DNA of 64,000 nt, from the NCBI RefSeq assembly GCF_000807275.1, contig NZ_CP009056.1, positions 927,192 through 991,191 of the forward strand, read 5' to 3'. Both the position numbers and the translations under genes were made by a program. Numbering within the stretch: position 1 is the first letter of the stretch; the number at the start of each line of letters is the position of its first letter. Below the pieces are notes generated by a model. The model made no database searches, was not told the origin of the DNA, and was given only the letters and a program-made list of their open reading frames with translations. This DNA is from Frischella perrara. Its GTDB lineage: Bacteria > Pseudomonadota > Gammaproteobacteria > Enterobacterales > Orbaceae. Shown here in pieces: positions 32,333 through 41,108 of the stretch.

Positions 32333-33749
32333 CTATCTCACCTCGTTTTGTTTTGTAATTATGGGTAATATGATAAGCAATAAAACAAAAAATAACAAAA
32401 GGCACACCACAATACAGTGCAATTCGTTGATTAGGATCAAAGGCTAGACCAATACATGCTATTAGGCACATTATAAAACCGATAATAGGAACATAAGGAT
32501 AAAATGGCGCTTTATATTTTAACAACGTTATATCTTTACCAGAGCGCAGATACTCCCGCCGAAAAAAGTAATGTGAAGCACAAATACTTAACCAAACAGC
32601 GACAACGGCAAAACCAGAAATAGCGTTTAATGCCAAAAATACGGTATCTGGCGCTATCACACTGTTGCATAAAGCGAGTAACCCTCCTAACATACTTACG
32701 CTCAATGCAATAATCGGAACACCGCGTGGAGATAATTGCGCAAATTGTTTTGGTAAGGTTCCTTGATTGGAAAGCGACCATAGCATTCTTCCTGAAGCAT
32801 AAAGCCCGGAGTTTGCTGCCGATAAGATAGCCGTTAAAATTACAAAATTAAAAATATCAGCAACATAGGGAATACCAATATTACTAAATACTTGTACAAA
32901 TGGGCTTTGTACTACACCAGCTTGATCCATAGGTAATAAGGCTGATAATACCGCTATTGTACCTACAAAGAAGATAATTAACCGAATAATCGTTGTTTTA
33001 ATTGCTAATGGGATCGTTTTTTCAGGATTAACGGTTTCGCCGGCAGCTATACCGATTAATTCAGTACCTGAAAAAGCGAAATTAACGGCTACCATTGTCA
33101 TGATAATCGGCCAAATTCCATTTGGTAACCAACCTGAAGCCGTTAAATTGCTAAAGAAAGGTGCCGGTGTTCCATCTTTCATTGGGATAAAGCCAAAAAT
33201 TGCTGCGGAACCGAGTATGATAAATACGATAATAGTTATGACTTTTATGAAAGAAAACCAAAATTCACTTTCTGCAAAGAAGCGTGTTGTTATCACGTTT
33301 AAAATGAAAATAATACAACAAAAAATTAAACACCAAATCCAGATATCAACATTTGGAAACCACTGTTTCATACAGGCTCCGGCTGCGGTTAAACTAGAAC
33401 CTAACGCAACCGCCCAAGTTAGCCAATAAAGCCAAGCAACGGTATAACCGGTAGCGGGACTAATATAACGGGCAGCATAAGTATGAAATGCACCTGTCTC
33501 AGGCATTGAAACGGCTAATTCTCCTAAACATAACATGACTAAATACACCACCAAAGCCCCGATTAAATAGGCGATAATAGCGCCGGCCGGACCTGCAGTC
33601 GCAATGATATAACCGGAATTAAAAAATAGACCAGAGCCAATCACACCACCTAATGATAGCATAACTAAGTGACGTGTTTTCATTGATCGTTTGAAACGGT
33701 TTTGCGGTTTTTCGGAATCTGAAACTTTTGATTTTTGTAAATTGACCAT
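32319..33749 (-). CDS. mmuP: S-methylmethionine permease MmuP
   Basis: Amino-acid/polyamine/organocation (AAT family) transporter with about 12 membrane segments. 476 residues against 467 in E. coli MmuP. It is nearly co-linear with E. coli Mmu[81 protein letters not shown] and [21 protein letters not shown]. The specific assignment rests on that match plus the overlapping mmuM. A partial MetJ-like box sits directly at its ribosome site. Confidence 0.92.
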   Translation of the reverse strand: MVNLQKSKVSDSEKPQNRFKRSMKTRHLVMLSLGGVIGSGLFFNSGYIIATAGPAGAIIAYLIGALVVYLVMLCLGELAVSMPETGAFHTYAARYISPATGYTVAWLYWLTWAVALGSSLTAAGACMKQWFPNVDIWIWCLIFCCIIFILNVITTRFFAESEFWFSFIKVITIIVFIILGSAAIFGFIPMKDGTPAPFFSNLTASGWLPNGIWPIIMTMVAVNFAFSGTELIGIAAGETVNPEKTIPLAIKTTIIRLIIFFVGTIAVLSALLPMDQAGVVQSPFVQVFSNIGIPYVADIFNFVILTAILSAANSGLYASGRMLWSLSNQGTLPKQFAQLSPRGVPIIALSVSMLGGLLALCNSVIAPDTVFLALNAISGFAVVAVWLSICASHYFFRREYLRSGKDITLLKYKAPFYPYVPIIGFIMCLIACIGLAFDPNQRIALYCGVPFVIFCFIAYHITHNYKTKRGEIDDHH

Positions 33750-33751
33750 TT

Positions 33752-33767
33752 AGACGTCCACACTGCT
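33752..33767. promoter_or_regulatory. Possible MetJ operator at the mmuP start
   Basis: AGACGTCC at 33752-33759 matches 7 of 8 bases of the MetJ box AGACGTCT, and the adjoining ACACTGCT matches 5 of 8, as expected for tandem boxes. It begins 2 bases upstream of the mmuP ATG, overlapping the ribosome site. One good box alone could be chance; the methionine-related operon is the supporting context. Confidence 0.3.
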
Positions 33768-33970
33768 AAAAATGATTTATTTTAACAATATCCAATGATA
33801 TTACAATTTAAATTTATTTTTATAACTAATAGATTAATGGAATAATATATTGAAAAGTTGAATTTTTCATAAAATAAAGCTACAGTCTTATAAAAGAGGT
33901 TTAACACAATAATCAATAACTAAAATGATTAATATATAGTGAGTTCATTTTGGTTATTTGGGTGAATATA

Positions 33971-34882
33971 ATGTTTGATATAGTTGGCGATATCCACGGA
34001 CAAGCGATAAAATTAAAGCAGTTACTTGCTAAATTAGGCTATCGACAGTCAGATCAAGGTTATTATCATCCCGAATATAAAATGATTTTTGTTGGCGATC
34101 TGATTGATCGTGGTAATTATCAAATAGAAACACTTCAATTAGTTAAGGACATGGTTGATAACCAGAATGGCTATGTTATTATGGGAAATCATGAATTTAA
34201 TGCAATTGGTTGGATAACGCCCGATCCTAAACATCCTTCTCAATTTATGCGCAAACATAATACAGTCCACCATAAACAGCATCATATCTTTTTACAACAA
34301 ATAGTAGAAAATAGTCAACAGCATGAATATTGGATTAACTGGTTCAAAACGTTACCTCTATTTTTAGAATTCGATCAGATTCGGGTTATTCATGCTTGTT
34401 GGGATAATAATATTATTCGAGCAATACAATCTTATTTAGATGATCAGCACCGTTTATTAACATCATCAATCATTGATGCATTTAATAAGCAAAATCCGTT
34501 ATTTGATTATTGCGAAATCTTACTTAAAGGTAAAGAGATAACTCTGCCAGATAGTGTTTATTACTTTGATAAAGAAGGTACGAAAAGGCATAAATCAAGA
34601 ATCAAATGGTGGTTGGAACAGGCAAATACGTTCAATGAGTTATGTTTAATTCCCGATGAGGAAAAGAATATAGCGCTTGAACATACCGTAGATGTTAAGT
34701 TCGATGAATATACTGATTCTAAACCAGTCTTTTTTGGCCATTATTGGCTAACGGGACTACCTGCAATCCAAACATCTAAGCTTGCTTGTGTTGATTATTC
34801 AGCCGCTTTACCACAAGGGAAATTAGTAGCCTATCGTTGGCAAGGAGAGTCATTACTGACTAATGCACATTTTATCTTTTAA
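33971..34882 (+). CDS. PPP-family metallophosphatase of unknown substrate
   Basis: 303 residues from the ATG at 33971, which has GGGTGA upstream; a TTG-started longer frame is not favoured. The three metal-binding signatures of the calcineurin-like/PPP family are intact: GDIHG (residues 6-10), GDLIDRG (about 43-49) and GNHEF (about 74-78), with a later HACWD and a FGHYW motif supplying the remaining histidines. This group includes ApaH-like diadenosine tetraphosphatases and protein Ser/Thr phosphatases. Length and the LPLFLEF segment resemble bacterial PPP phosphatases rather than ApaH itself, so no symbol is given. It is alone, upstream of pyruvate carboxylase. A weak 8-bp hairpin lies at 34947-34965. 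Confidence 0.8.
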   Translation: MFDIVGDIHGQAIKLKQLLAKLGYRQSDQGYYHPEYKMIFVGDLIDRGNYQIETLQLVKDMVDNQNGYVIMGNHEFNAIGWITPDPKHPSQFMRKHNTVHHKQHHIFLQQIVENSQQHEYWINWFKTLPLFLEFDQIRVIHACWDNNIIRAIQSYLDDQHRLLTSSIIDAFNKQNPLFDYCEILLKGKEITLPDSVYYFDKEGTKRHKSRIKWWLEQANTFNELCLIPDEEKNIALEHTVDVKFDEYTDSKPVFFGHYWLTGLPAIQTSKLACVDYSAALPQGKLVAYRWQGESLLTNAHFIF

Positions 34883-35092
34883 TTATAGTATTTCAATCTT
34901 GATAATTTTATTAAATGATAATTGTTTTTTATTTTATTAAGCCTCTTTATTACTTTGAGTAATAACCTTTTGAATTGATTGTTTAATAATTTTTCCTTTC
35001 GTATACTTTCTATTGCAATGTCTGTAATTCTCGCGAGTTATATATTTGTTAGCTTATTTTTAAACGTTTTAACAAGAACAACAGAGGGTCAT

Positions 35093-38000
35093 ATGAAAGA
35101 GATTCGCAGTATTTTGGTCGCTAACCGCAGTGAAATAGCCATTCGTATTTTTCGGGCTGCTTATGAATTAGGTATTCGCACGGTTGGTATTTTCTCATTT
35201 GAAGATCGTCTGGCATTACACCGTCTAAAAGCAGATGAATCCTATTTGGTCGGCAAAGGAAAAAAACCGATTGAAGCCTATTTAGACATTGAAGATATAA
35301 TTCGTATCGCTAAAGAAGCTAATGTAGACGCGATCCATCCGGGGTATGGTTTTTTATCTGAGAATCCTGACTTCGCTGATGCTTGTGAAAAAGCAGGGAT
35401 TGCGTTTATCGGTCCTAAAGGTAATGTGATGCGAAATCTTGGTAATAAGATTGCAGCGAGGCACATGGCTGAAATTGCTAACGTTCCAGTTGTACCTGCA
35501 ACAGAAGCCTTACCAGATGATATTGAGCAAGTGAAAAAAATGGCCAATGCCATTGGTTATCCGTTTATGCTTAAAGCAAGTTGGGGCGGTGGTGGCCGAG
35601 GCATGCGAATTGTTGAAAATGAATCTGAACTTGAGCCTGCCATTAACGTTGCTAGACGCGAGGCAAAAGCAGCTTTTGGTAATGATGAGGTTTTTTTAGA
35701 GAAATTAGTACGTCGAGCACGGCATGTTGAAGTACAGATTCTAGCTGATAAACATGGCAATATTGTTCATTTGTTTGAACGTGATTGTACTGTTCAGCGA
35801 CGAAATCAAAAAGTAGTTGAAAGAGCACCAGCCCCTTATTTCAATGATCAACAACGTGATGCATTATGTCAAGCTGCGCTAAGACTTGTTAAAGCTGCTA
35901 ATTATACTCATGCTGGAACAGTCGAGTTTTTATATGATTGCGATACGGATGATTTCTATTTTATTGAAGTGAATCCACGCATTCAGGTTGAACATACGGT
36001 GACGGAAGAGGTAACAGGTATCGATATTGTAAAAGCTCAAATCCGTATCACTGAAGGTTATCAAATTGGTGATGAAAGAAGCTATGTGCCGCCACAAGAA
36101 TCGATTAAATTACATGGCCATGCACTACAATGCCGTATTACCACTGAGAACCCAGAAAATCAATTTAACCCTGATTATGGTAGAATTTCGGTATACCGTA
36201 GTGCATCCGGCAATGGCGTTAGGCTAGATGCGGGTACTGCTTACACGGGAGCTGTGATATCACCTTACTATGATTCACTTTTAGTTAAAGTAACGGCAAA
36301 AGGTCGAACCGTTGAAGAAGCATCATCTACCATGTTACGAGCACTAAGAGAATTTAGAATCAGAGGAATTGCGAATAATTTATTATTTTTACAAAACGTT
36401 ATTTTACATCCATCCTTTAATAAAGGAAATTATACCACTCGTTTTATTGACTCGACGCCTGAATTATTCAAATTTAATAAACCTCAAGATCGTGCTTCAA
36501 AATTATTGGCATTTTTTGGTGAAGTGGCGGTGAATGGTAATCCTGAAATGGCAGGTCGTGAAATACCTAAATTGCCTTTAAGTACACCTATTTTACCAGA
36601 TATTAAATTACAAACTGAGATACCGCAAGGTTCACGTGATTTGCTACACCAACTTGGAACTGACGGTTTTATTGATTGGATTAAACAAAATCCAAGCACT
36701 TTAATTACTGATACTTCAATGCGCGATGCTCATCAATCGCTTTTTGCAACCCGCATGCGTAGTTACGATATGCTTGCCATTGCCCCGTATTATGCACGTA
36801 TGTTGCCTGAACTATTTTCAATTGAGTGTTGGGGGGGCGCAACCTTTGATACAGCAATGCGATTTTTGAAAGAAGATCCTTGGGAACGTTTAATTCAACT
36901 ACGTAAGGCAATACCAAATACCTTACTACAGATGTTATTACGCTCATCAAATGCTGTAGGTTACACCAATTATGCCGATAATGTTGTTCAATTTTTTGTT
37001 AAACAAGCGGCAGATAACGGTATTGACTTATTCCGAGTATTCGATTCGCTAAACTGGGTTGAAAATATGCGGGTAGCCATCGATGCCGTATTAGAATCTG
37101 GTAAACTTTGTGAAGGTACAATCTGTTATACAGGGGATATTTTTGATCCAAATCGTTCAAAATACAGCCTTAACTATTACGTCAAATTAGCAAAACAATT
37201 AGAGCAAGCTGGCGTACATATGTTAGGCATTAAGGATATGTCAGGAGTATGCCGACCAGAAGCGGCTAGAACATTAGTTAAGACTTTAAAAGAAGAAGTT
37301 GGAATGCCAATTCATTTCCATACCCATGACACAAGTGGGATTGCTGCTTCTTCTGTATTTTCGGCTTTAGATGCTGGATGTGATGTTGTTGATGCTGCCA
37401 TGGATGCATTAAGTGGTATGACATCCCAACCTAATTTAGGTTCGATTGTTGCTGCACTTGAACATACACCGCGAGAAACGGGACTTAATAGAGAATCGTT
37501 GTTAGCAATTTCAAATTATTGGGAAGGTGTACGTACTTTATATAAACCGTTTGATGTAAATATTGCTGGAACGTCTGATGTTTATAATCATGAAATGCCA
37601 GGTGGACAATATACTAATCTTCGTGAACAAGCACGAGCAATGGGATTATCTGAACGTTGGCCGGAAGTCTCTAAGGCTTATCGTGATGTGAATACGTTAT
37701 TTGGCGATATCGTTAAGGTAACTCCTACTTCGAAAGTGGTTGGCGATTTAGCCATTTATATGGTCGTAAATAACTTAACCATTGCTGAAGTATCAGATCC
37801 TGCCCATGAAATAGATTTTCCTGCTTCGGTTGTCTCTATGATGAAAGGAGAATTGGGATTCCCACCTGATGGTTTCCCTGTAGCCATTCAAAATCGGATA
37901 CTCAAAGGGGAGACACCTATTAAGGGGCGTATAGGAGCATTACTGCCAGCCGTAGATTTAGAAAAAACGCGTCAAACACTAGCGGAGTCTTTAAATGTAC

Positions 38001-38545
38001 CTGTCACCGAAATTGATGACAAACAATTAGCCGCTTATTTAATGTATCCTAAAGTTTACTTAGATTATTGTGCTTATCTAAATACTTATGGTGATGTTTC
38101 TAAGATACCTACAACTAATTTCTTCTATGGATTACAAAATCAAGAAGAAGTTGATATTGAGATTGAAAAAGGTAAAGTCATTGTAATTAGACGTACCGGT
38201 AAAGCTGAAAGTAATGATGGTGAAAAAGTTGAAGTGTTCTTTGAAATGAATGGTCAACCTCGTACTATTCCAGTGATACTGGCAGGTAAAAAACAACAAT
38301 TAAGTAATAAGCTCAAAGCCGAAATAGGCAATATTCATCATGTGGCAGCACCTATGCCGGGAATGATTGCATTGTTAATGGTTAAGTCTGGGCAAAAAGT
38401 TGCGAAAGGGCAAGCGTTGTTGTCTATTGAAGCAATGAAAATGGAAACAACGATAACTGCAGAATGTGATGGTATTATTAAAAATGTATTTATTAAACCA
38501 GGAAGCGTTATTGAAACCAATGATCTATTAATTGAAATTTCATAA
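35093..38545 (+). CDS. pyc: Pyruvate carboxylase
   Basis: Biotin enzyme converting pyruvate and bicarbonate to oxaloacetate with ATP. 1150 residues from the ATG at 35093 (ribosome site AGAGGGTCAT). The open frame extends upstream through a hydrophobic 38-codon stretch, but that begins with TTG and lacks a ribosome site, so it is rejected. N-terminal biotin carboxylase (SILVANRSEIAIRIFRAA, ATP-grasp KASWGGGGRGMR, EVNPRIQVEHTVTEE), carboxyltransferase (TDTSMRDAHQSLFATRMR, MLGIKDMSGVCRP, HFHTHDTSG), then a C-terminal biotinyl domain with IEAMKMET, the biotin Lys near residue 1116. All in one chain, the single-subunit form. E. coli lacks this enzyme and uses PEP carboxylase. Confidence 0.97.
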   Translation: MKEIRSILVANRSEIAIRIFRAAYELGIRTVGIFSFEDRLALHRLKADESYLVGKGKKPIEAYLDIEDIIRIAKEANVDAIHPGYGFLSENPDFADACEKAGIAFIGPKGNVMRNLGNKIAARHMAEIANVPVVPATEALPDDIEQVKKMANAIGYPFMLKASWGGGGRGMRIVENESELEPAINVARREAKAAFGNDEVFLEKLVRRARHVEVQILADKHGNIVHLFERDCTVQRRNQKVVERAPAPYFNDQQRDALCQAALRLVKAANYTHAGTVEFLYDCDTDDFYFIEVNPRIQVEHTVTEEVTGIDIVKAQIRITEGYQIGDERSYVPPQESIKLHGHALQCRITTENPENQFNPDYGRISVYRSASGNGVRLDAGTAYTGAVISPYYDSLLVKVTAKGRTVEEASSTMLRALREFRIRGIANNLLFLQNVILHPSFNKGNYTTRFIDSTPELFKFNKPQDRASKLLAFFGEVAVNGNPEMAGREIPKLPLSTPILPDIKLQTEIPQGSRDLLHQLGTDGFIDWIKQNPSTLITDTSMRDAHQSLFATRMRSYDMLAIAPYYARMLPELFSIECWGGATFDTAMRFLKEDPWERLIQLRKAIPNTLLQMLLRSSNAVGYTNYADNVVQFFVKQAADNGIDLFRVFDSLNWVENMRVAIDAVLESGKLCEGTICYTGDIFDPNRSKYSLNYYVKLAKQLEQAGVHMLGIKDMSGVCRPEAARTLVKTLKEEVGMPIHFHTHDTSGIAASSVFSALDAGCDVVDAAMDALSGMTSQPNLGSIVAALEHTPRETGLNRESLLAISNYWEGVRTLYKPFDVNIAGTSDVYNHEMPGGQYTNLREQARAMGLSERWPEVSKAYRDVNTLFGDIVKVTPTSKVVGDLAIYMVVNNLTIAEVSDPAHEIDFPASVVSMMKGELGFPPDGFPVAIQNRILKGETPIKGRIGALLPAVDLEKTRQTLAESLNVPVTEIDDKQLAAYLMYPKVYLDYCAYLNTYGDVSKIPTTNFFYGLQNQEEVDIEIEKGKVIVIRRTGKAESNDGEKVEVFFEMNGQPRTIPVILAGKKQQLSNKLKAEIGNIHHVAAPMPGMIALLMVKSGQKVAKGQALLSIEAMKMETTITAECDGIIKNVFIKPGSVIETNDLLIEIS

Positions 38546-38565
38546 CAAGTTTAATATGACCATAA

Positions 38566-38586
38566 AGCCGATCGGTGGGATCGGCT
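38566..38586 (+). terminator. Terminator of pyc
   Basis: A perfect 8-bp GC-rich stem AGCCGATC/GATCGGCT with loop GGTGG is followed by ATGTTATTTTTG, 20 bases after the pyc stop. Confidence 0.8.
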
Positions 38587-38984
38587 ATGTTATTTTTGAT
38601 ACTTCTTCTTTTTTTTATTCTATCAACTTATGTTCTCTTTTCTCTATCTATTAAGTTAATTATTCCGATTACTTTTTTCATTAAGTAAAAATATTTATCT
38701 TTAATTATTCATAATGTTAATAGATTGGAAATCCAATTAGTTGCACATTTTTATAATGATTGAATGAGAATTTTTTTGTCTATTTTAAGAGGTTTATCAC
38801 ATATAATAATGAAATTGAACTAAACTTTAAATTTATTTATCTCAAGATTGATGATAAACTATTGTTATTAATAGAGTTTTATTAATGGGCTATTAATTTA
38901 AATAAGCGAATTATTTCTTTTCTTATTTATTTTTAAACTATTGTTTGTTATATTTTTGTTGGCAATTTAGATCATTGGAAGCAC
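38587..38984. other. AT-rich gap before zapC, no feature recognised
   Basis: About 400 bases with runs of T and A. No open frame with a ribosome site, repeat or clear hairpin was seen. It probably contains only the zapC promoter and leader. Confidence 0.4.
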
Positions 38985-39581
38985 ATGACAAATAAAATTA
39001 TAATAAGACCCAGCGATAATTGGCGCTGGTATTTTGATGAAAAATATGACTGTTTAATGTTGGAAATATCAGATGATATGATCTTTCGTTCGCGTTTTTC
39101 ATCTAAACACTTAGCTCCCGATGCTTTCGAAGCTTGTCGTTTTTCGGTAAACGATACAAGTGCTTATTATCATTTTTATGAAAGCTGTTCAAGTTTAAAC
39201 TTATCCGAACCACAAAAAGTGGAATTAGTTTTAAATGCAATTGTTGCACGTAATTTTCTTCGTCCACAAATGCCAAAAAGTTGGTATTTTACACAACAAC
39301 CGGTTCTATTTATGCCTCGTTTTGCTGAGCTAGTTGAGGCAGAAGTTCAAGATACTCGACAACGTATTAATCTTTTAGCGGTAGAAATCGGTGAATACGC
39401 TTCTTTGTGTTTAATTGCTGAACCAATAGTATATATGTCTGGTAAGCAATTTAATATATCAGATGTTGTTAAAGTAATGAATGATCGCTTAAGTAGCAAA
39501 AACACGATTATAGATAATCCTAAGAATCAAGAAGACGAAGATCAAACAATCCGTGAACTGCTTTATCAAATCTGCTCTTAG
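38985..39581 (+). CDS. zapC: Cell division protein ZapC
   Basis: Cytosolic FtsZ-ring stabiliser found in Enterobacterales and relatives. 198 residues against 180 in E. coli. The match starts almost at the N-terminus (IRPSDNWRWYFDEKYDCLML) and continues through MIFRSRFSSKHL, KVELVLNAIVARNFLRPQMPKSW and GEYASLCLIAEP to VKVMNDRLSSKN. The last 25 residues are an acidic extension (NQEDEDQTIRELL). It converges on ycbX, the same zapC/ycbX pairing as in E. coli, which supports the assignment. No membrane segment. Confidence 0.92.
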   Translation: MTNKIIIRPSDNWRWYFDEKYDCLMLEISDDMIFRSRFSSKHLAPDAFEACRFSVNDTSAYYHFYESCSSLNLSEPQKVELVLNAIVARNFLRPQMPKSWYFTQQPVLFMPRFAELVEAEVQDTRQRINLLAVEIGEYASLCLIAEPIVYMSGKQFNISDVVKVMNDRLSSKNTIIDNPKNQEDEDQTIRELLYQICS

Positions 39582-39667
39582 TGAGCGCATTTCTTATTAA
39601 TATTAACAAATACCATCTGATTCATATTTATTAACGTTAAATTATCTACTAATTTGAAAATAAAAAA

Positions 39668-40825
39668 TTATTCTTCTACATCATTAGAATAGGTTTTAAT
39701 TTTTAAATGTTGACTTTTCGGAATACAACTGCAAGCTAAAATCTCCCCATTATTTTTAATAGCTGATGGCGTCAATGTTGTGACTTCACCTTCTTTGAGA
39801 AGAACACGGCATTTACCACATAGACCAACACGGCAAGAATAAGGAATGAATATATTATGTTGCTCTAGTTGTTCCAACAAGGGCAATTGACAATTGCCGA
39901 TAATCATTTGGTTATTTATTGTAATTTGGCACGTTTGATTAACGTCATTGAGTTTCGGAGGATCTATTTTTATATATTTCTTAGCAGGTTGACGTGCTAG
40001 AATCTCAATATGATCGTTAATAGCAATATTGCCATTATTACGCGCAATCATCTGCATACCAAAATCAATCTCACCAATCTCATCTTGACGAAATGTCTTT
40101 AATGTCCTCAAAGGTTCACTGTTAGCTAACAATTTTAATGTTGATAAATTAATTTGAGTTACCATACAACGACGACAAGGTTTGACGATATCAAAAATAA
40201 CATCACCTATTTTTATCGTTTTCCAATCGTCTTCTGCAAAAGGCAAACTGCCAGCGATAATAATATTACTTCGAAACTGTTCAAGTTTAAGTTTTTCCGG
40301 ACATCGGCGTTGCAAAAAATCAAATGATGCTTGGTTTAATAAAGAATAAGGATAACCATCCGCAAATCCTAAGGGGGTTATAGGGTAACGTTTAACACGA
40401 CGGTCAGAATGGTTGCCAATCCAACGTAGTTGTACATCAAATTGTAAAAATTCGCTCAAAAATTGATTTACAACGATAGGCGCTATATGAGCAGTAAAAT
40501 GACTATTCCAAACCTGACTCGGTTCAACGGTTGAAGAAAATTCGCTAAATTTTGTATAAATATGGGTTGGTGTTGTAATATGATTTGATTGAGGTTGACG
40601 ATTTAAGGATGTGGGAAGACGGATTTTGAGTCCATTTTCATCAATCTCGGTGATTAATTGTAATAATTGTGGAAATTCACGTGCAGTTATAAATCTACCA
40701 TTAGGTTCACAAACCATAAAAACACGATCATATTTAAGACCTGATGCTAAAACTTGACTACTTTTTAGTGATATTCCCTGCATTGATTTTACAGGATAGA
40801 TTGCGAGCTGTTTGACATGAATCAT
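39668..40825 (-). CDS. ycbX: YcbX: MOSC-domain protein with 2Fe-2S ferredoxin domain
   Basis: 385 residues against 369 in E. coli YcbX, a molybdenum-cofactor enzyme that reduces N-hydroxylated compounds. The N-terminal beta-barrel MOSC-N (KQLAIYPVKSMQGISLKSS, GLKYDRVFMV) is followed by a MOSC domain with the conserved cysteine (DIVKPCRRCMVTQIN). The C-terminal plant-type ferredoxin domain has Cys331, Cys336, Cys339 (SCRVGLCGKCRVLL) and Cys365 (ILACSC). It is convergent with zapC. The molybdopterin synthesis genes are not in the window, so cofactor supply cannot be judged. Confidence 0.93.
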   Translation of the reverse strand: MIHVKQLAIYPVKSMQGISLKSSQVLASGLKYDRVFMVCEPNGRFITAREFPQLLQLITEIDENGLKIRLPTSLNRQPQSNHITTPTHIYTKFSEFSSTVEPSQVWNSHFTAHIAPIVVNQFLSEFLQFDVQLRWIGNHSDRRVKRYPITPLGFADGYPYSLLNQASFDFLQRRCPEKLKLEQFRSNIIIAGSLPFAEDDWKTIKIGDVIFDIVKPCRRCMVTQINLSTLKLLANSEPLRTLKTFRQDEIGEIDFGMQMIARNNGNIAINDHIEILARQPAKKYIKIDPPKLNDVNQTCQITINNQMIIGNCQLPLLEQLEQHNIFIPYSCRVGLCGKCRVLLKEGEVTTLTPSAIKNNGEILACSCIPKSQHLKIKTYSNDVEE

Positions 40826-41005
40826 AGCATTTTTTAATTTTGAAAATAGATTCGTATTATATCGTTCAATATATTATAAAAATAGCGAAACATTATGACA
40901 GTCGTTAATATTAGAATGAATTTATTATGGTATCTATTTATTGAATAATAAAGGTTTAAAACTAATGTTAAGTTAATTTAATCATAATATTTAATAAAAT
41001 TAACA

Positions 41006-41035
41006 TTGGAAGTTGGATAAATTTTCCTTTATATT
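41006..41035 (+). promoter_or_regulatory. Promoter of the autotransporter gene
   Basis: A candidate -35 TTGGAA (41006-41011) and -10 TATATT (41030-41035) are separated by 18 bases. A transcript would begin near 41042, just before the Fur box, and have a leader of about 67 bases. The hexamers are only partial matches; the strength of the call comes from their placement relative to the Fur box. Confidence 0.4.
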
Positions 41036-41044
41036 AAAGTTATT

Positions 41045-41063
41045 AATATTGATTATCATTATC
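41045..41063. promoter_or_regulatory. Near-consensus Fur box upstream of the autotransporter
   Basis: The minus strand reads GATAATGATAATCAATATT, matching the 19-base Fur consensus GATAATGATAATCATTATC at 17 positions, with the first 14 identical. It lies 46-64 bases upstream of the autotransporter ATG and just downstream of the candidate -10, where bound Fur would block initiation. This predicts iron-repressed expression. Confidence 0.75.
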
Positions 41064-41108
41064 AGTATTGTGTTTTTTGCCAGTCAAACTATAAAAGAAA
41101 GGAATAAC

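Noticed and set aside
34979..35092. A hydrophobic N-terminal extension of pyruvate carboxylase in the same frame
   Set aside because: It starts with TTG without a ribosome site, and the ATG at 35093 has AGAGGG and the family N-terminus. A membrane segment would be out of place on this enzyme.
41013..41108. A longer start for the autotransporter
   Set aside because: It would translate across the Fur box and place a second hydrophobic segment before a normal signal peptide that has its own ribosome site.
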